Positions 8,035 to 13,888 of a stretch of 36,348 bases of DNA are shown here, piece after piece; position 1 is the first letter of the stretch, and each line of letters begins with the position of its first letter. The notes under the pieces were generated by a model. The model was not told the origin of the DNA. It made no database searches and saw only the letters and a list, made by a program, of their open reading frames with translations. A program made the position numbers and the translations under genes. The stretch is taken from positions 1 through 36,348 of IMG/VR virus record IMGVR_UViG_3300046009_001040; one strand, written 5' to 3'. Source of the DNA: a virus.

Positions 8035-10359
8035 TCACACTTCGTCATGGCTGATCCACTCTCCGACGACCACGACGGCCACGTCTCTGGCCTGTCTCGG
8101 GTCTGTTATGCGCTCGACGGTCAGCACGTTTGACTTGATCCAGGTCTTGATGATGGACGCCACTTTGGCCTTCCCTTTCTTCTCGGTGATGTCGATGCCG
8201 AGCATGTCTGCTATCGGGACGCCCACCCATTTTTTAGACTGTTGGCTTTCGCGCAGCGGCTCTCCGTCGGTGTGCGCGTCGGCGACGATCCTCTGGGCTG
8301 CTTTGGCGTCCTTGGCGCTGATGCCGTCGAAGGCGTCTGGCAGCGTGTAGGGGATGCAGACGCCGATCCATTCGCCGTTATCAATCTTGACGCCCTCCAT
8401 CTTGCGATAGACGGCAGCGGCGGCTGGCGGGGCGAGGTTGGCCTTGCCGTCGTCAACGCGGAAGATGCTGCGCGCCTCTGTCTCATCGATGCCCAGCTTG
8501 GCTGCGTCGTCTGGTGACATGCGGTTGATGACGCGGGCTGCTCGGGCTGCACCGATCAGGCTGCCTGCGCCACGCACGCTGTCGATGCCAGCGTCTTCTC
8601 CGTTGCCTTTGCGGATGTGGTGGACAAGACCGATGGCGCACTTGGTCATATCGGCCACGCGCCTTATTTCTGCCACAATAGCATTGATGCCGACGTTGTC
8701 GTTCTCGCTGCTCAGGGAGTGAGCGCCGACGAAGGGGTCGATGAACACGCAGCCGATCTGCTTTTCGGGGATCTTGCGGCAGAGGTATTCGACCAGCTTT
8801 GTGTTGGGCAGGACGCCGTCGCGGGTCTGGATGCCGAACTTGAGGCTGAAGTCACGGCCAGCGTTGACGAACAGGCGGCCCTCAACCTCGGCTGGCTTGA
8901 TGCCGTAGTGACGCATGGCAGACAGCACGCGGCGCTGGATCTCTTCCAGCGGGTCTTCGAGGTTGACGATCCAGACGTTCGTGCGTTCTTTGACCTCCTC
9001 GCCAAGCAGCGGGCGGCCCGTGACGATGGCGAGGGCTTCGACGATCTGGAGGGATGTCTTGCCGATGCCGCCTGCGGAGGCCAGCACGCTGACGAAGGAG
9101 CGCAGGTAGTGGTGGGCATAGATCCACTTGCGCGGCTCGATGCTGGCTTCGTCGAACATGTCATAGAGGCTGGGCCAATCAGGGGCTGCGTCAGGCGCGT
9201 CTGCTGGCGCGTCGGGGATCTCGGGCGGCGCTGCATCATCTTCGGCAGAGATCGCGCTGGCAGGTGCCTCTGACGCAGCGGTCGGGGCGATGTAGTCGAA
9301 ATCATCCATGCCGTTGTCTGGCATCTCGTTGCGGGCCGGGTTGATCTCGGCACCATAGGCGCGCACGGCGCCGTCGAAGTCCCCGTTGTGTTCGTAGTGG
9401 ACAAACAGGTCGAAAGCGTCGCCCCAGCAATATGAGTTCTCGCCCAGCGACTTCGGCCTGCCCACGCCGGCGGCTGCGTCTGAGCCTGAGAGGCTGACCC
9501 AGTGCGTGCCGAAGTTCTCTGTCGCGTAACTGTGGCTCGTTTGATACCGAGAACGGTAATGCTGGGATGATCCGCGCCGCTCATATTGATAACGGGCCAG
9601 CAGATCCTCGATGCTGTGGTCAGCGTTGAAGGCATCGACCGGGCTGACCTCATCGGGAAACTTCTGCCGGCGATCCGCACGCTGGCGCTCACGCTCGGCC
9701 CGCGCCCGGTCGGCTTGTTCTGCTGCCAGGCGGCGCTGCTCTGCCTTGCGGTGCAGTTCTTGCAGGATCGGGCTGTCGGCGTCGAGGCGCAGCGGTTTTC
9801 CGCGAATGATGCGGTGCTGGTAGAAGATCGGGGTCAGGTCAGGGTTGCGCCGATCGATCGGCACGTTGGGCAGATAGATCGGCTGGCCGCAGCGTGCCAG
9901 GGCGCCGTCGGGGTGTACGCCATTGACGTGCAGGAGATCGAAGAAGGCTGTCTGGATCTCTTCGTATTCGGCCCCTGTGACGATGGCGGCCAGCGGGATG
10001 ACGGCGCGCCATTTGCGGTTCTCTGGAGATGCGCCGGCGGATGAGTAGATCAGGATGCTGACATCACCGCAGACGGCCTGCACGGCCTCTTGCACGTCGT
10101 CGATGGACGGGTTGCCACGGTCCACGTCGATGGCAAGCGCACGGTACGCGCCATGCTCACGCTGGGCTTCGTGTGCGCGCCCGTCGTGCGCCCGATAGGT
10201 GGACGGGATAAAGAAATCAGCATCCCGCTTTTCTTTTGCCTGCGGGGTCTGCACCAGCTTGACGATCTCGTTCCAGCCGATGCCTGGGTAGTATTCGCCG
10301 GGCTTGTCGATGAGCGTGAAGAAAGATCCTGGCGCTGTCAGGAAACGGACATCAGACAT
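8035..10359 (-). CDS. Primase-polymerase and RepA/RecA-like helicase fusion
   Basis: 774 residues, with two enzymatic halves. The N-terminal part has the archaeo-eukaryotic primase-like pattern: DVD at 78-80 within ALAIDVDRGN, then NRKWRAVIPL near 114-123. A charged Arg/Glu/Ala helix (about 205-235) and an Asp/Ala/Pro-rich linker (about 345-390) separate this from a RecA-fold ATPase. That has Walker A ASAGGIGKTS near residue 430, Walker B VFIDPF near 540 and a switch His in GLVHHIRKG near 580. It probably primes and unwinds phage DNA for the host polymerase. The start codon lies inside the end of a 17-codon leader frame that owns the good ribosome-binding site. Confidence 0.88.
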   Translation of the reverse strand: MSDVRFLTAPGSFFTLIDKPGEYYPGIGWNEIVKLVQTPQAKEKRDADFFIPSTYRAHDGRAHEAQREHGAYRALAIDVDRGNPSIDDVQEAVQAVCGDVSILIYSSAGASPENRKWRAVIPLAAIVTGAEYEEIQTAFFDLLHVNGVHPDGALARCGQPIYLPNVPIDRRNPDLTPIFYQHRIIRGKPLRLDADSPILQELHRKAEQRRLAAEQADRARAERERQRADRRQKFPDEVSPVDAFNADHSIEDLLARYQYERRGSSQHYRSRYQTSHSYATENFGTHWVSLSGSDAAAGVGRPKSLGENSYCWGDAFDLFVHYEHNGDFDGAVRAYGAEINPARNEMPDNGMDDFDYIAPTAASEAPASAISAEDDAAPPEIPDAPADAPDAAPDWPSLYDMFDEASIEPRKWIYAHHYLRSFVSVLASAGGIGKTSLQIVEALAIVTGRPLLGEEVKERTNVWIVNLEDPLEEIQRRVLSAMRHYGIKPAEVEGRLFVNAGRDFSLKFGIQTRDGVLPNTKLVEYLCRKIPEKQIGCVFIDPFVGAHSLSSENDNVGINAIVAEIRRVADMTKCAIGLVHHIRKGNGEDAGIDSVRGAGSLIGAARAARVINRMSPDDAAKLGIDETEARSIFRVDDGKANLAPPAAAAVYRKMEGVKIDNGEWIGVCIPYTLPDAFDGISAKDAKAAQRIVADAHTDGEPLRESQQSKKWVGVPIADMLGIDITEKKGKAKVASIIKTWIKSNVLTVERITDPRQARDVAVVVVGEWISHDEV

Positions 10360-10405
10360 GCTTGATGTCCTTGTAATAGGCGCGGGGTGCCTGTATTATT
10401 TGCAT
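10352..10405 (-). CDS. 17-residue leader peptide overlapping the primase start
   Basis: The frame encodes MQIIQAPRAYYKDIKHV and then TGA. AGGAGA lies 7-8 nt before its ATG, whereas the primase ATG at 10359 has no purine-rich site at the right distance. The leader's TGA falls 2 nt after the primase ATG (ATGTCTGA), so ribosomes ending the leader are placed on the primase start. This could be translational coupling or an attenuating leader. Alternatively it is the remnant of a longer gene, because the sequence resembles the N-terminus of small phage proteins I half recall. Confidence 0.5.
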   Translation of the reverse strand: MQIIQAPRAYYKDIKHV

Positions 10406-10436
10406 TGGAAGGTTCTCCTCTCGCTTCCGTTAATTT

Positions 10437-10469
10437 GAACCCCGGCAAGTTGCTCGCTTGCCGGGGTTC
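10437..10469. terminator. Perfect 13-bp hairpin between ssDNA-binding and primase genes
   Basis: GAACCCCGGCAAG and CTTGCCGGGGTTC are exact complements around a 7-nt loop. The U-rich tail (TTCTTTA) follows on the plus strand, where no gene is transcribed. On the minus strand, which is transcribed, the stem is followed by AAATTAACGG. So in the sense direction it is more likely a transcript-stabilising or processing hairpin below the ssDNA-binding protein gene, or a stop for antisense transcription. Confidence 0.7.
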
Positions 10470-10478
10470 TTCTTTATG

Positions 10479-11126
10479 TCACCACGGGATGTCGTCTGCC
10501 AATTCTTCTTTGATGCTCTGGCGCTTTTCTTCTGCCAGCGGCTTGGTCTCGAACGGGTCCGACTTGCTCTCGACGGTGTCGAAGTCATCCATGCCGCCAT
10601 CGCCATAGCGGGCTTCGACCACCTGCACAGCATCCAACAGCAGCGAGATGCCGCCCTCTCCATCAGGAGAAATGACGCCAACGGCCCACGCACGCACGGT
10701 GCCTTTAGAGCCGCCCCAGAAGGCCAGATCGGCGAGGGGCTGCTTCTGCCCGTCGATGACGGTGGGCGCCTTGTTGGGCGTGCCGTCCTTCTTCATGCCG
10801 TTGCGCTTGGCGGTGAACTGCACCATGCCGGTTTCGTTGCCATGCTCGTCCTTCAGCTTCTTCATGCCGAAGACGGTCTTGAACTGCGGCATCTTCGGGT
10901 TGCGGCCACGGCAGGCGTCGTAGTGCGCCTTCAGGCTCTCAAAGATCGGGCGGGCCTCATCCTTTGTCATCTCGAAAGCGACCGACCATGCCGCATTGGA
11001 TGCGGTGGGCGCGCAGGGTTCGCTGGCCTGCTTTTGGGTGTTGAACCGATAGGTCTGGTTCAGCTTGGGATATTGAAGGGTGACGTTTTTAGCCAAGACC
11101 TTCATGAAGTCATCGTTATTTGCCAT
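10479..11126 (-). CDS. Single-stranded DNA-binding protein, DUF2815/T7 gp2.5-like
   Basis: 215 residues. The core matches the DUF2815 pattern: a beta-rich domain with LQYPKLNQ near the N-terminus, AFWGGSKGTV in the second half and LLLDAVQVVE. It ends in a long acidic tail, finishing ELADDIPW. Acidic tails closed by an aromatic residue are used by T7 gp2.5 and bacterial SSB to bind partner replication proteins. Here the last residue is Trp rather than Phe. GGAGAAAACC precedes the ATG. Neighbours are the exonuclease upstream and the primase-helicase downstream, which fits a replication/recombination module. Confidence 0.85.
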   Translation of the reverse strand: MANNDDFMKVLAKNVTLQYPKLNQTYRFNTQKQASEPCAPTASNAAWSVAFEMTKDEARPIFESLKAHYDACRGRNPKMPQFKTVFGMKKLKDEHGNETGMVQFTAKRNGMKKDGTPNKAPTVIDGQKQPLADLAFWGGSKGTVRAWAVGVISPDGEGGISLLLDAVQVVEARYGDGGMDDFDTVESKSDPFETKPLAEEKRQSIKEELADDIPW

Positions 11127-11153
11127 TGGTTTTCTCCTCTCTGGCGGTGGTAA

Positions 11154-11966
11154 TCAGAAGTCAACGGTTTCGTCGAACACGTCGGCTTCAGGCTCTTCGG
11201 TCTGCCAACGCGGCAGATCGACATGGTTAATCAAGGGCCAGCCGGTTGTGAAGGTGTTTGCGGCTTCGGCTCTGGATATTTTTTCAAGGGTGTCGGTGAC
11301 GCGCAGATCGGCGGCAGCGAGGTAACGATCCGTCAGCGCGTGCAGGCCGACAGCGTAGGGGGCTTCTTTCTCCACGCAGACGAAGATGAAGGTGTGGGCC
11401 TTACAGCCAGCGGCAGACAGGCACCTCAAGTAATGAGCCGCCTGGAGATCGTATCCGTAGTTGCGGATCTCACGCGGGAAGCCGTCGGGGCTGGCATCGC
11501 GCGTCGTCTTGATGTCGAAGACGATGCCGGCGTCAGGCAGATAGCCGTCGGGGCGGCACTTGATCTTGACGCCTGTTTGGGGATCGGTGGCGAAGAAGCT
11601 GGCCTCGGCGACAAAGCTGGGATCAGCGATCCAGGCCTTGACGACTTCGTGGTCAATGATCGGCGCCGCGATCTTCTCGGCCAGATCATAGTCGCCTTCG
11701 GTAAGCAGGATCTGGCCGTCCAGATCGGCGGCAAGCTGGGCCTCTTTCCACTTGTTGCCACGGCGATCTTCGGGGCCACGCAGGACGAGGTTCTTTTCCG
11801 GCTCCAGCACAAGGGCGTGGACTGCGCTGCCGAGGGCGAAGGCGCTGCTGTCTTTCCAGACCTTGCCTTTCCAATGTGCCAGCGATTTGCCCGCGACTGC
11901 TTTGACATCGCTGCTGCTGATCGCTGGGTGTGCGTGGTAGTTTGCGTTTGATATGTTGCGGATCAT
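11154..11966 (-). CDS. RecE/Cas4-like PD-(D/E)XK exonuclease
   Basis: 270 residues. The RecB-family nuclease motifs are visible: an early His in LGSAVHAL (residues 45-52), Asp140 in CRPDGYLP, the Asp151-x-Lys153 pair in VFDIKTT, and the Gln-xxx-Tyr motif at 175-179 (DLQAAHYL). The N-terminus (YHAHPAISSSDVKAV) is the usual start of the DUF3799/RecE-like group. GGAGG lies 5 nt before the chosen ATG, which overlaps the resolvase stop as ATGA. A longer frame upstream is just the resolvase gene in another frame. With the ssDNA-binding protein it probably gives a Red/RecET-like recombination or DNA-end processing pathway. Confidence 0.88.
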   Translation of the reverse strand: MIRNISNANYHAHPAISSSDVKAVAGKSLAHWKGKVWKDSSAFALGSAVHALVLEPEKNLVLRGPEDRRGNKWKEAQLAADLDGQILLTEGDYDLAEKIAAPIIDHEVVKAWIADPSFVAEASFFATDPQTGVKIKCRPDGYLPDAGIVFDIKTTRDASPDGFPREIRNYGYDLQAAHYLRCLSAAGCKAHTFIFVCVEKEAPYAVGLHALTDRYLAAADLRVTDTLEKISRAEAANTFTTGWPLINHVDLPRWQTEEPEADVFDETVDF

Positions 11967-12400
11967 TTCTTCCTCCATCCGTAAAGTGCGATCAGGGCCG
12001 CCTCGGCTCTGCCGTCGTCTTTGACCCGCGCCCACTGGTCGGAGCAGTCGGGGAAGTATTGGCTGGCCAGCGCGCGGCTGGCATTCTTGTCGGTCGAGAG
12101 CCGCATGTTTTTCTTCCACGCGGACGGATCGACCTCGAAGGTCGGCACGCCGGCGAAGAACAGGCAGGCCTTCAATTCTCCGTAAGCCTGCGCGATGGTC
12201 ACGGCGTTCTTGATCCCGATCATGCGGGGGAAGAACGGGCGTTCAAGCCATGCGCACTTCACAGATCCGATGTCCGAGATCAGCGCACGCTTTTCGTCCA
12301 GCGTGCCGGGCATGTCGTAGGTGCTGACCTGCATGTCGTCGCAGTCCAGCAAGGCGAAGGCTCCGCTCTTGCCGGGGTCGATGCCAAGGATCAGGGTCAT
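11963..12400 (-). CDS. RuvC-like Holliday junction resolvase
   Basis: 145 residues with an RNase H/RuvC fold. GIDPGKSGAFAL at the N-terminus carries the first catalytic Asp (residue 8), WLERPF the Glu, and the C-terminal DDGRAEAALIALYG the final acidic pair. This matches phage RuvC-like resolvases in length and motif spacing. Expected role: cut branched DNA before packaging or during recombination. ATGA overlaps join it to both neighbours, so it is translated together with the exonuclease. Confidence 0.88.
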   Translation of the reverse strand: MTLILGIDPGKSGAFALLDCDDMQVSTYDMPGTLDEKRALISDIGSVKCAWLERPFFPRMIGIKNAVTIAQAYGELKACLFFAGVPTFEVDPSAWKKNMRLSTDKNASRALASQYFPDCSDQWARVKDDGRAEAALIALYGWRKK

Positions 12401-12603
12401 GAAGGCCTCCGCAAATCAGCCAGCGCACGGGTGAGCGTCATTGACGCCCGACGCACGGCAGCGGTTTCCTTAAAGCCGACGATGCCTTGCATCAGGCGGA
12501 AATAGTCATCCTTGGCATGGCGCTCCCGAAGAGCTTCCACAGCGTTGATGAAAGCCTGACCTGCGTTTACGGCATCTGCCAGTTTTGTGCTTGTAAGTGG
12601 CAT
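12397..12603 (-). CDS. Small helical protein, unknown function
   Basis: 68 residues, predicted mostly alpha-helical (AGQAFINAVEALRERHAKDD) and moderately basic near the C-terminus (RRASMTLTRALADLRRPS). No family recognised. The ATG at 12603 overlaps the previous stop (TGATG), so I prefer it to the GTG one codon upstream. It lies between the DUF6378-like gene and the resolvase in a tightly packed operon, which is the main argument that it is real. Confidence 0.7.
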   Translation of the reverse strand: MPLTSTKLADAVNAGQAFINAVEALRERHAKDDYFRLMQGIVGFKETAAVRRASMTLTRALADLRRPS

Positions 12604-12872
12604 CACACTTCACCCGTCGCGATCTCGCCGCCGCAGGCCAGATAGCCGCAGCCGTCCACCCAATTGTCAGCGTGTCCTGGGTTGGCCTTGGCGCGTGCCA
12701 GCTTCATCAGGGTCATCATGATGGCAACATCTTCCGGACCGATGCCGGCGTCGAGGTGCGCAGACCAGTAACACGCGATCAGACCGAAGTTGCTTTCGGC
12801 GTCACCGTGCGTGTCGGCGCGGTCTTTGGTGACGTATTCTTTGGCGGTGTCGAGGATCTCGCTGCGGTTCAT
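12603..12872 (-). CDS. Conserved phage protein, DUF6378-like
   Basis: 89 residues. The string YGDxxxNF-type start (here THGDAESNFGLIACYWSA), then EDVAIMMTLMKLARAKANPG, then DNWVDGCGYLACGGE, is a pattern I recognise from many phages and as the DUF6378 family. Function is unknown, and the fold is probably helical. The ATG overlaps the stop of the helix-turn-helix gene as ATGA. A longer open frame upstream is spurious, because it runs through that gene in another frame. Confidence 0.82.
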   Translation of the reverse strand: MNRSEILDTAKEYVTKDRADTHGDAESNFGLIACYWSAHLDAGIGPEDVAIMMTLMKLARAKANPGHADNWVDGCGYLACGGEIATGEV

Positions 12873-13069
12873 TTCCAGCACTCCTTGTCGCGCAGGCTTT
12901 CCAGCCCGGTGATTTCTGCCAGGCGATTGCGGTAGACTGCGCCCGGCACGATGTTGTTTTGCATCCATCGTGACATGCTGGACTTGGCGACAGGAATTTG
13001 ATCTGCGATCCAGCCCAGCTTGCGACCGTCCTTGTTCGCCCACTGTCTGATTAATTCTTGAGCCTGCAC
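12869..13069 (-). CDS. Small helix-turn-helix DNA-binding protein (Cro-like)
   Basis: 66 residues. LGWIADQIPVAKSSMSRWM (residues 18-36) reads as a helix-turn-helix, and the rest (RNRLAEITGLESL) as the C-terminal helices of a Cro/XRE-type fold. It starts with GTG behind AGGAGG at 5 nt spacing, the strongest ribosome-binding site in this region. It is the first gene of the early leftward block and faces the rightward block across a 132-bp gap with a dyad. It is therefore a likely regulator of both early promoters, possibly autorepressing. No partner CI-type repressor is visible. Confidence 0.82.
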   Translation of the reverse strand: MQAQELIRQWANKDGRKLGWIADQIPVAKSSMSRWMQNNIVPGAVYRNRLAEITGLESLRDKECWK

Positions 13070-13095
13070 GGCGTCCTCCTGTGTTGCGGTGCATT

Positions 13096-13124
13096 CCGTC
13101 TATTTGTTAAAAAAAGATGCGTCA
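13096..13124 (-). promoter_or_regulatory. Candidate early leftward promoter
   Basis: On the minus strand TTGACG (5 of 6) stands 17 nt before TAGACG (3 of 6), with a T-rich spacer. The -35 match is good and the -10 is weak, so activity may depend on an activator. It would drive the helix-turn-helix gene and the replication genes. Confidence 0.45.
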
Positions 13125-13146
13125 AGTGCAATTATTTGCTTGATCG
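13118..13146. promoter_or_regulatory. Operator-like dyad covering both divergent -35 boxes
   Basis: GCGTCAAGTGCAA and TTGCTTGATCGC form an imperfect inverted repeat around TTAT. The leftward -35 (complement of CGTCAA) lies in the left arm and the rightward -35 (TTGATC) in the right arm. A dimer bound here would block RNA polymerase on both sides. The adjacent helix-turn-helix protein is the natural candidate ligand. Confidence 0.55.
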
Positions 13147-13166
13147 CGGCGAAACAGGTGATATGT
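13139..13166 (+). promoter_or_regulatory. Candidate early rightward promoter
   Basis: TTGATC (4 of 6) is followed after 16 nt by TATGTT (4 of 6), with TG one base upstream of the -10 (extended -10). It precedes the first rightward gene by about 30 nt of leader. Confidence 0.5.
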
Positions 13167-13201
13167 TGATTGCAAGAACTAGCAAACAAGGAAACAAACA
13201 G

Positions 13202-13525
13202 ATGCAGATCCAGATCAAAGAAGCCATCGCCTACGAAGGTCCGGCAGTCCAGTACATGGGCGAAGACGGTTACCCCACCGCCATCATCATGCCGGTCCTG
13301 GTCGCCGTTGCCCGCGACGGTCGCTGGTTCCAATTGCCCAACGGCATCGTGCGTGTGTACGACGACGAGTATGGCGACGTGCATGTTCGCACCCGCTGGA
13401 ACATCTGCAAGGCAGATGAGATGGCTGCCGCAATCAACGACCGCAAGTTCATCAACGACGAGCATTGGGTCGAGGTCAGCGAAGAGGCGATGGAGGCTTA
13501 TAATCGCGGCGCGTATCAGTGCTGA
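13202..13525 (+). CDS. First gene of the rightward block, unknown function
   Basis: 107 residues, acidic and beta-rich in appearance (GIVRVYDDEYGDVHVRTRWN), with no membrane segment and no family I can name. AAGGA stands about 9 nt before this ATG. An upstream in-frame ATG (13163) overlaps the predicted -10 box, so the shorter form is chosen. As the first gene after the early rightward promoter it should be among the most strongly and earliest expressed genes. In other phages that position is often used for host-takeover proteins. Confidence 0.75.
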   Translation: MQIQIKEAIAYEGPAVQYMGEDGYPTAIIMPVLVAVARDGRWFQLPNGIVRVYDDEYGDVHVRTRWNICKADEMAAAINDRKFINDEHWVEVSEEAMEAYNRGAYQC

Positions 13526-13536
13526 CCCTCTGGTGA

Positions 13537-13554
13537 CCAGCCCTGCGGGGCTGG
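13537..13554 (+). other. Stem-loop after the first rightward gene
   Basis: CCAGCCC and GGGCTGG pair perfectly around TGCG. No U-run follows, so it is probably not a strong terminator. It may reduce read-through or protect the upstream transcript end. Confidence 0.5.
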
Positions 13555-13589
13555 CATCCAGAAGGCCAACATCAACAAGGAGAACCAAA

Positions 13590-13694
13590 ATGAAATACCG
13601 CATTCGGGACGCCATCGCTGACCTGCTCGCCTGTATCGCAATCTTCGCCATCGGCTACGGCCTGCTGCTGATCGGCCACGGGATGGGGTGGTAA
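13590..13694 (+). CDS. 34-residue membrane protein
   Basis: A perfect AAGGAG site 7-8 nt before the ATG supports translation. The protein starts MKYRIRDAIADLLA and contains one membrane segment (IAIFAIGYGLLLIGHGMGW, about residues 16-34), with positive residues in the N-terminal part. Likely a single-span inner-membrane peptide with the N-terminus inside. No function is recognised. Small membrane peptides made early by phages often interfere with host physiology or superinfection, but nothing here shows which. Confidence 0.65.
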   Translation: MKYRIRDAIADLLACIAIFAIGYGLLLIGHGMGW

Positions 13695-13696
13695 TC

Positions 13697-13888
13697 ATGG
13701 CAGTCAAACTGGGGGCCATGGACACGCACATAGTGCTGACGGCGCTGTGGGATTATCGGGAGACGCTGGATTGTGATCGGTTCGACACGCCCAGCCCGCA
13801 CCTCGACGCCAAGATCGACAGCGTGGATCGCCTCATCGCGTCTTATAAGCGTTCCTTTTTTGCGCTGGATCGGCTGGGAATCAAATGA
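13697..13888 (+). CDS. Small protein, unknown function
   Basis: 63 residues. The start lies 2 nt after the previous stop, and the gene's own stop overlaps the methyltransferase start as ATGA, so it sits in a coupled chain. The sequence is predicted helical in two blocks (HIVLTALWDYRETLDCDR and DAKIDSVDRLIASYKRSF), possibly a helical hairpin. No family recognised. Confidence 0.65.
   Translation: MAVKLGAMDTHIVLTALWDYRETLDCDRFDTPSPHLDAKIDSVDRLIASYKRSFFALDRLGIK

Noticed and set aside
11967-12119. N-terminal extension of the exonuclease
   Set aside because: It overlaps the resolvase gene in another frame, is Arg/Pro-rich without motifs, and the shorter start has GGAGG and ATGA coupling.
12873-13094. 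N-terminal extension of the DUF6378-like protein
   Set aside because: It runs through the helix-turn-helix gene and across the promoter region. The internal ATG with ATGA overlap is preferred.
13163-13201. Longer start for the first rightward gene
   Set aside because: That ATG lies within the predicted -10 box and has no ribosome-binding site. The next ATG has AAGGA.
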